Shown in pieces: positions 59,598 to 64,000 of a stretch of 64,000 nucleotides of DNA. The notes under the pieces were generated by a model, which saw only the letters and a list, made by a program, of their open reading frames with translations, did not search any database and had not been told where the DNA came from. The number at the start of each line of letters is the position of its first letter. Position 1 is the first letter of the stretch. Origin of the DNA: DASUAS01 sp963756895 (GTDB lineage: Bacteria; Actinomycetota; Acidimicrobiia; IMCC26256; DASPTH01); the NCBI GenBank assembly GCA_963756895.1, contig CAVWPI010000016.1:62001-126000 (forward strand), given 5' to 3'. Position numbers and translations under genes: made by a program.

Positions 59598-60748
59598 GTG
59601 GCGGACCGCTACCCCGACGTCGACTCGTTGCTCGGCGAACGCCGCGCGTCGACCGGGCTCGACGACTTCGGGCCGGGTGACTTCCGCGAGGGCCTCGCGG
59701 TGCTGCTCGACAGCTTCGAGCGCGACACCGATCTGACTGCGGCTGCCGCGCGGGCGTGGCCGACGATCTCCATCGGCGCATGGTCAACCGGCTCGAGGTC
59801 GAAGCCTGGTACGCCGACCACACCGAGATCGAGGAGATCCCGGTGGAGGGACCGGTCGACATCAACGGGCTTCCACGCACGGGCACGACCGCGCTGGCCA
59901 ACATGCTCTCGCTCGACCCGCAGTTCCGCAGCCTGCGCCAGTGGGAACAGGTCCGACCGTGCCCGCCACCGACGCTCGACGGCGAGGCGACCGACGAGCG
60001 GCGCCTGCAGCTCGCGCGCGAGAACGACGCGCTCCCGGCGGAGTTGAAGGCGATGCACCTGTACGAGGTCGACGCGTCGGTCGAGGACACGTGGCTCCTC
60101 GGCATGGCCGTCCACGGGCAGCAGTACACGGTCCCGGTGTACGGCTACCACGCGTGGTGGCGCACCGCCGACGCGCGGGCTGCATATGACTACCACCGTC
60201 GCGTGGTGAAGCTGCTCGCGTCACGGCGTCCGCCGCACCTCTGGTTGTTCAAGGCGCCGCACCACAACTTCCACCTCGAGGCGATCCTCGCCGCCTACCC
60301 CGACGCGCGGTTCGTGATGACGCACCGCGACCCGGTGAAGGCGGTGCCGTCGTGGGCGAGCCTGGTGTCGACCATCTTCCCCGAGACGGCCGGCGGTCTC
60401 GACCTGCACCGGCTCGGGCGCGAGGTGTCGAACCACCTGCGGGTCGGCGTCGAGCAGGCCATCGCCGCGCGCGCCCGCATCGGCGACGACCGCTTCCACG
60501 ACGTGCACCACCGGGAGTTCGTCGCCGACCCCATGGGTGTCGTGCGCGGCGTCTACGAGTTCCTCGGCTACGAGCTCACGCCGTCGGTCGAGCAGACCAT
60601 CGCCGAGTGGACGGCGGCGAACCGCTCGGGCGCACAGGGCACGCACCACTACACCGCAGAGCAGTTCGGTCTGACCGACGCGCAGCTCCGCGACGACTAC
60701 CGCTTCTACACCGACCACTTCGACGTCAGCACCGAGGGGACACCATGA
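59598..60748 (+). CDS. Sulfotransferase family protein, one frameshift
   Basis: About 383 residues in two frames. PAPS-binding motifs: 5'-phosphosulfate loop INGLPRTGTTALANMLSLDP and 3'-phosphate motif FVMTHRDPVKAVPSWASLVS. Also WLFKAPHHNFHLEAILAAYP and the C-terminal YEFLGYELTPSVEQTIAEWT. The first 52 residues (DVDSLLGERRASTGLDDFGP) lie in another frame, and the shift is near 59755. It resembles mycobacterial Stf-like proteins acting on lipids, sterols or glycans. Starts one base after the epimerase and overlaps the next gene by ATGA. Confidence 0.83.
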
Positions 60749-61956
60749 CCGACGCCATCTCCAAGGACGCCCTTCCCACCTGGGCCGACCAGATGCGCGC
60801 GCTCGAGCGCGTCGGCGACAACCTGATCGAGGCGTGGCGACCCGACGGCGCCACCGCGGCCGAGGTCCAGGACATGAACAAGCTCGCGCTGTCGATCCTG
60901 GCCGAGGGCTACCTGTGCCGGGTCTACACCGACGTGCGGCGGCCGGTGTTCATGCCGCTGTGGAACTATGCGTTCAACCAGGGTGGTCCCGACCCCGACT
61001 ACGTGTACTCGACGGTCGAGATCGACCCGCACGGCGTCTACGAGATCTCGGGGTTCCGCGGCACGTCGCGCTTCGTCGAGATCCAGCCGCAGGCCTACGA
61101 CGTCATGACGCCGTCGCTCATGCAGGGCCGCGGCGGCACGTCGATGCAACAGGCGTACGACCTCGACGACCTCTCGCTCGACGCCGACGGCCGGTTCCGG
61201 GTGATCCTCAGCGCCGAACGACCCGCCGGCCACTCCGGTGACTGGTGGGAGCTGCGCGCGCAGACCGTCCGACTGCTGATGCGTCGCTGCTCGTGCGACT
61301 GGACCAACGAGGTCGACGCGCGCGTCGCCATCAACCGGCTCGACGACGACGGCGCCGACATGTCACCCGAGGACACCGCCCGTCGGTTCTCCGAGCTGGC
61401 GGAGTGGATCGAGGGCACGATCCAGTTCGACATGGGGCTCGTGCGTTACTACCGCGAGCACCACGGTGTGAACACGTTCCTGCGTTCGAGCAAGATCGAC
61501 GAGATGGGCGGCCTGCCCCGCCAGGCGTACTACGACGGCATCCACGAGCTCGCCGACGACGAGGCGTTGATCCTCGAGACGCCCCTGCCGTCGGAGTGCC
61601 GCTACTGGCAGGCGCTGGTGGCCGACGACCGCTTCGCCACCGTCGACTGGGTCAACCGGCAGTCGAGCCTCAACGACGCGCAGGCGCACGTCGACGCCGA
61701 CGGCTGGTTCCGGGCCGTCATCTCGCACCAGGACCCCGGCGTGCCGAACTGGCTCGACAAGGCCGACTTCCCGTGGGGCATCATCCAGATGCGCTTCTTC
61801 GTGGCCAACGAGTACCCGACGCCCGTCATCCAGAAGGTGAAGGTCGCCGACGTGCGCGACCACCTGCCGGCTGACACGCCGGTCGTCACGCCCGACGAGC
61901 GGCACGAGCAGCTCCGCGCGCGCCGCGAGGGCGCGCAGCTCCGTCGAATCTGGTGA
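60745..61956 (+). CDS. DUF1214-like domain protein
   Basis: A 403-residue protein with an N-terminal helical part (EAWRPDGATAAEVQDMNKLA) and a beta-sandwich region: YSTVEIDPHGVYEISGFRGT, FVEIQPQAYDVM and the C-terminal YWQALVADDRFATVDWVNRQ, WGIIQMRFFVANEYPTPVIQ. Such proteins are recurrent partners of sulfotransferases in actinobacteria. Overlaps the sulfotransferase gene by ATGA, so co-translated. Function unknown; no membrane segment or catalytic motif. Confidence 0.75.
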   Translation: MTDAISKDALPTWADQMRALERVGDNLIEAWRPDGATAAEVQDMNKLALSILAEGYLCRVYTDVRRPVFMPLWNYAFNQGGPDPDYVYSTVEIDPHGVYEISGFRGTSRFVEIQPQAYDVMTPSLMQGRGGTSMQQAYDLDDLSLDADGRFRVILSAERPAGHSGDWWELRAQTVRLLMRRCSCDWTNEVDARVAINRLDDDGADMSPEDTARRFSELAEWIEGTIQFDMGLVRYYREHHGVNTFLRSSKIDEMGGLPRQAYYDGIHELADDEALILETPLPSECRYWQALVADDRFATVDWVNRQSSLNDAQAHVDADGWFRAVISHQDPGVPNWLDKADFPWGIIQMRFFVANEYPTPVIQKVKVADVRDHLPADTPVVTPDERHEQLRARREGAQLRRIW

Positions 61957-61959
61957 GGG

Positions 61960-62886
61960 TCAGGTGCCCTGACACATCCCGTTCGGCTGCGTGTTGTAGG
62001 TGCCGTCGGCGCAGCGCACGTTGATGTTCTCGTGCGAGAACACACCCTGCGGGCTCTCCCACCCGGGGACGACCCAGGCGTGGACCATGTAGCCGGTGAT
62101 CGACATGAACTGGCCACCCACGCCGGTGCACTGCTCCTGGGAGACGTCGGCGTCGGCCGGGAAGGGCACGTCGATGCCGGCCGGGCTCGGCTTGATGCAC
62201 ACGTGGCTGTGACGGTGCCAGTGGTCGTTGGGACCCGCGAAGCCCTCGGGCGCCTCGCCCATCGCGTAGTACATGAGGCCGACGATCTTCGAGGTCGGGC
62301 TGGTGCCGTCGTAGATGAGCGACTGCACGGCGTTGGGGTCGAACGTCCCGCCCCCCGTCATCGGGCCGCCGATGTAGTGCGCTCCGCTGCCAGGCGCGAA
62401 GCCACCCGCGAGCTTGTAGCCCGCGGCGGTCGCGTCGGCGACGGTGGGGTACTGCATGGCGTGGTCGCGCGCGCTGGTGAGCTGCTGGGCGACGAGTGCG
62501 CGCGTCGGGGCGTCGAGCGGCTCGTCGGGCTGCGCCTCGGCCGCGATGTCCTGTGCCTTCACTCCGTGGACGTGTTGACCGTTCACGTCGGTGGCGCCGG
62601 CGCTGCCTGCGCTCGCGGCAGACGAGTCGCTCGCCGCCGTCGCGCCGCTCCCACCACCGCCGGCCGGGGTCGACACCACCGAAGGCACGCTCGGATCGGA
62701 GTCGGTCAGCAGCACCAGTGCCGCGCCCACCATGAAGCCGAGCACGAGCACGGCCAGCCAGCGGGCACGACTCGCCGATCGCTGGCCCGTGCCACGCGGT
62801 CCGCGGGGCGCCCGTCCGGCGCGTGCGTCGACGCGCTCACCGTGCTGTCCGGGATCGTCGGTCGGTCGGTCGAGGACGGTGGCCAT
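61960..62886 (-). CDS. Membrane-anchored conserved protein with His-rich motif
   Basis: A 308-residue protein. A basic N-terminus, one helix (WLAVLVLGFMVGAALVLL) and a long Ser/Ala/Gly linker carry an outer domain from about residue 110. Landmarks: YPTVADATAAGYKLAGGFAP, SGAHYIGGPMTGGGTFDPNA, LIYDGTSPTSKIVGLMYYAM, GPNDHWHRHSHVCIKPSPAG and GYMVHAWVVPGWESPQGVFS. The cluster of His suggests metal binding. This is a conserved actinobacterial family of unknown function. ATG 62886 follows a G-rich ribosome site. It starts four bases after the convergent DUF1214-like stop. Confidence 0.75.
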   Translation of the reverse strand: MATVLDRPTDDPGQHGERVDARAGRAPRGPRGTGQRSASRARWLAVLVLGFMVGAALVLLTDSDPSVPSVVSTPAGGGGSGATAASDSSAASAGSAGATDVNGQHVHGVKAQDIAAEAQPDEPLDAPTRALVAQQLTSARDHAMQYPTVADATAAGYKLAGGFAPGSGAHYIGGPMTGGGTFDPNAVQSLIYDGTSPTSKIVGLMYYAMGEAPEGFAGPNDHWHRHSHVCIKPSPAGIDVPFPADADVSQEQCTGVGGQFMSITGYMVHAWVVPGWESPQGVFSHENINVRCADGTYNTQPNGMCQGT

Positions 62887-62988
62887 GACGATTCCCCCCG
62901 GTCTCGTCGTCGCGCCGGTTCGGCGCAGGTGCTGTTGCGAGAGACTATCGGGCCGAAGGGCGGGCGTGTCGGAATCGCGGCCTTTCGC

Positions 62989-64000
62989 TCAGCCGTCGAC
63001 TGCCCCGCGCGCCGCCACCTCGACCACCTGCGATGCCGGCACCGCGACTTCGGCACCGCGGTCGTCCTGCACCCCGACGACGCCCCAGGTACGGCTCCGG
63101 AGGTCGATCCACGGGTAGAAGCCCTTGCCCCCGTTGCCGCTCACGACTTCCGTGGCGCCGTCGGCGCCGACGACGTCGGGCCAGCACCCGAGGCCGTAGC
63201 GAGGGATGCCGGTGATCCCCACGGAGTAGTCGTGCGCAGTGTCGTAGGGCGCGACCTGGTTGCGCAGCATCTCGTGGACCGTGTCGGCGCCCAGGACGCG
63301 CGTGCCACCCGTGCTCCCGTCGTGCAAGAGCATGGCGACGAACCGTCCGTAGTCGTCGACCGTGGTCGTCGCGCCGAACGCGGGGTTGGGCGTGTCGGGC
63401 GCGCCCGGCCACGACGTGGACGTCATCCCGAGTGGTCCGAGGAGACGCTGCTGAACCACCGACGCGAAGTCGGCACCGCCGAGCACCTCGATCAGGCGGC
63501 CGACCACGAGGAAGGGTGCGTTGCCGTAGGAGAACTGCGAACCCGCCGCGAACTCGCGTGGCGACCCCGCGAGGGTCTGCACGCACGCCGCGAGCCCGAC
63601 ACCACCGTTCTGGCACGCGTTGTCGTGCACGCCGGACGTGTGGTCCATCAACATGCGCGGGGTGATCGGCGGGGTCGAGCCCGCGAACTCGGGCAACCAC
63701 CGGGCGATGTCGTCGTCGAGCCCGACCGCGCGGCCGTCGACGAACGTCATGAACGTGGCCGCGGTGAGCCACTTCGTGCTCGACGCGAGGTCGAGCGGCG
63801 TCGACGCCGACACGCTCCCCACGCCGTGCTCGTGGAGCACGGAGCCATCGTCGGCCACGATCCGCAGGAAGCCGCCCGGGAGTCCGGCCTCGGCGACGCG
63901 CTGTTCGAGGGCGCCGTCGACGCCGTCGAACGCACCGGATGCGTAGCTGCGCGGCGCGACCGGCGGCGTCGTCGCGGCCGCGACTGAGGTCGACGGAGCC
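62989..64000 (-). CDS. Serine hydrolase (beta-lactamase/transpeptidase-like), 5' end beyond the window
   Basis: At least 337 residues visible, and the frame remains open at the window edge. Catalytic SxxK: LASSTKWLTAATFM (Ser-Ser-Thr-Lys). Tyr motif: QFSYGNAPFLVVGRLIEV (YxN). Third motif region: VVSGNGGKGFYPWI. Also PRMLMDHTSGVHDNACQN, with cysteines that may form a disulfide. The N-terminal visible part is Pro/Ala/Thr-rich (TSVAAATTPPVAPRS), like a linker after a signal peptide, so it is probably exported. Second enzyme of this fold in the window (other at 53060). Its Tyr and third motifs are more canonical than in that gene. Confidence 0.82.
   Translation of the reverse strand, partial: APSTSVAAATTPPVAPRSYASGAFDGVDGALEQRVAEAGLPGGFLRIVADDGSVLHEHGVGSVSASTPLDLASSTKWLTAATFMTFVDGRAVGLDDDIARWLPEFAGSTPPITPRMLMDHTSGVHDNACQNGGVGLAACVQTLAGSPREFAAGSQFSYGNAPFLVVGRLIEVLGGADFASVVQQRLLGPLGMTSTSWPGAPDTPNPAFGATTTVDDYGRFVAMLLHDGSTGGTRVLGADTVHEMLRNQVAPYDTAHDYSVGITGIPRYGLGCWPDVVGADGATEVVSGNGGKGFYPWIDLRSRTWGVVGVQDDRGAEVAVPASQVVEVAARGAVDG

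Overview
The window is GC-rich DNA packed with genes on both strands, with many ATGA/GTGA stop-start overlaps, frequent GTG starts and several TAnnnT boxes 6-8 bases ahead of start codons (leaderless-type promoters). F420-dependent luciferase-like and maleylpyruvate-isomerase/mycothiol-type enzymes, a DUF2510 protein, the GlgE maltosyltransferase pathway and an AfsR-like regulator all point to Actinomycetota. An acidimicrobial or similar deep-branching lineage is my guess, not a demonstration. No rRNA, tRNA, CRISPR array, insertion sequence or phage gene was recognised.

Layout. 0-3.2 kb: peptidoglycan-binding protein (cut at the window edge), universal stress protein, broken APC permease, aldo/keto reductase remnant. 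3.2-5.9 kb: coupled operon (TIGR03086-type enzyme, ArsR, SRPBCC, tandem YjbR protein), then a second SRPBCC gene. 6.1-10.2 kb: membrane protein, antiporter remnant, MerR/GyrI regulator with SRPBCC partner, PhyH dioxygenase. 10.4-11.9 kb: ArsR-SRPBCC-DHFR-like operon with a clear promoter. 11.9-19.4 kb: FAD oxidase with an internal deletion, quinone-type reductase, DrrAB-type exporter with a small leading gene, divergent AfsR/BTAD regulator, VOC protein. 19.5-22.1 kb: nadE and a CinA-type nicotinamide-nucleotide amidase, convergent. 22.1-36.1 kb: glucan/trehalose block, malQ divergent from the seven-gene operon glgE-treS-mak-glgB-treZ-glgX-treY. 36.2-44.5 kb: small stress, VOC, SnoaL, hemerythrin and DHFR-like genes, including a carboxymuconolactone decarboxylase/AhpD-like gene with an in-frame UGA. 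44.5-57.7 kb: large membrane protein with phosphatase-like ectodomain, nitrilase, flavoprotein, DUF1697, MFS exporter, serine hydrolase, matrixin-like protease, F420 enzyme. 57.7-64 kb: thioesterase, epimerase, sulfotransferase, DUF1214-like protein, His-rich anchored protein, second serine hydrolase (cut at the edge).

How genes work together. TreS, maltokinase, GlgE and GlgB together convert trehalose through maltose 1-phosphate into branched alpha-glucan. GlgX, TreY and TreZ return glucan to trehalose, and MalQ reshuffles maltodextrins. All seven operon genes overlap at their junctions. NadE and the amidase both serve NAD recycling.

Two cautions. Many conserved genes are split by small frameshifts, mostly of the one-extra-base kind, so sequence error is a strong alternative to true gene decay. 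The most interesting signal is the AhpD-like gene at 39808-40419 (minus). An in-frame UGA sits exactly at the second Cys of CxxCxxxH and is followed by a perfect 6-bp hairpin with a GGUC loop, as expected for a selenoprotein.
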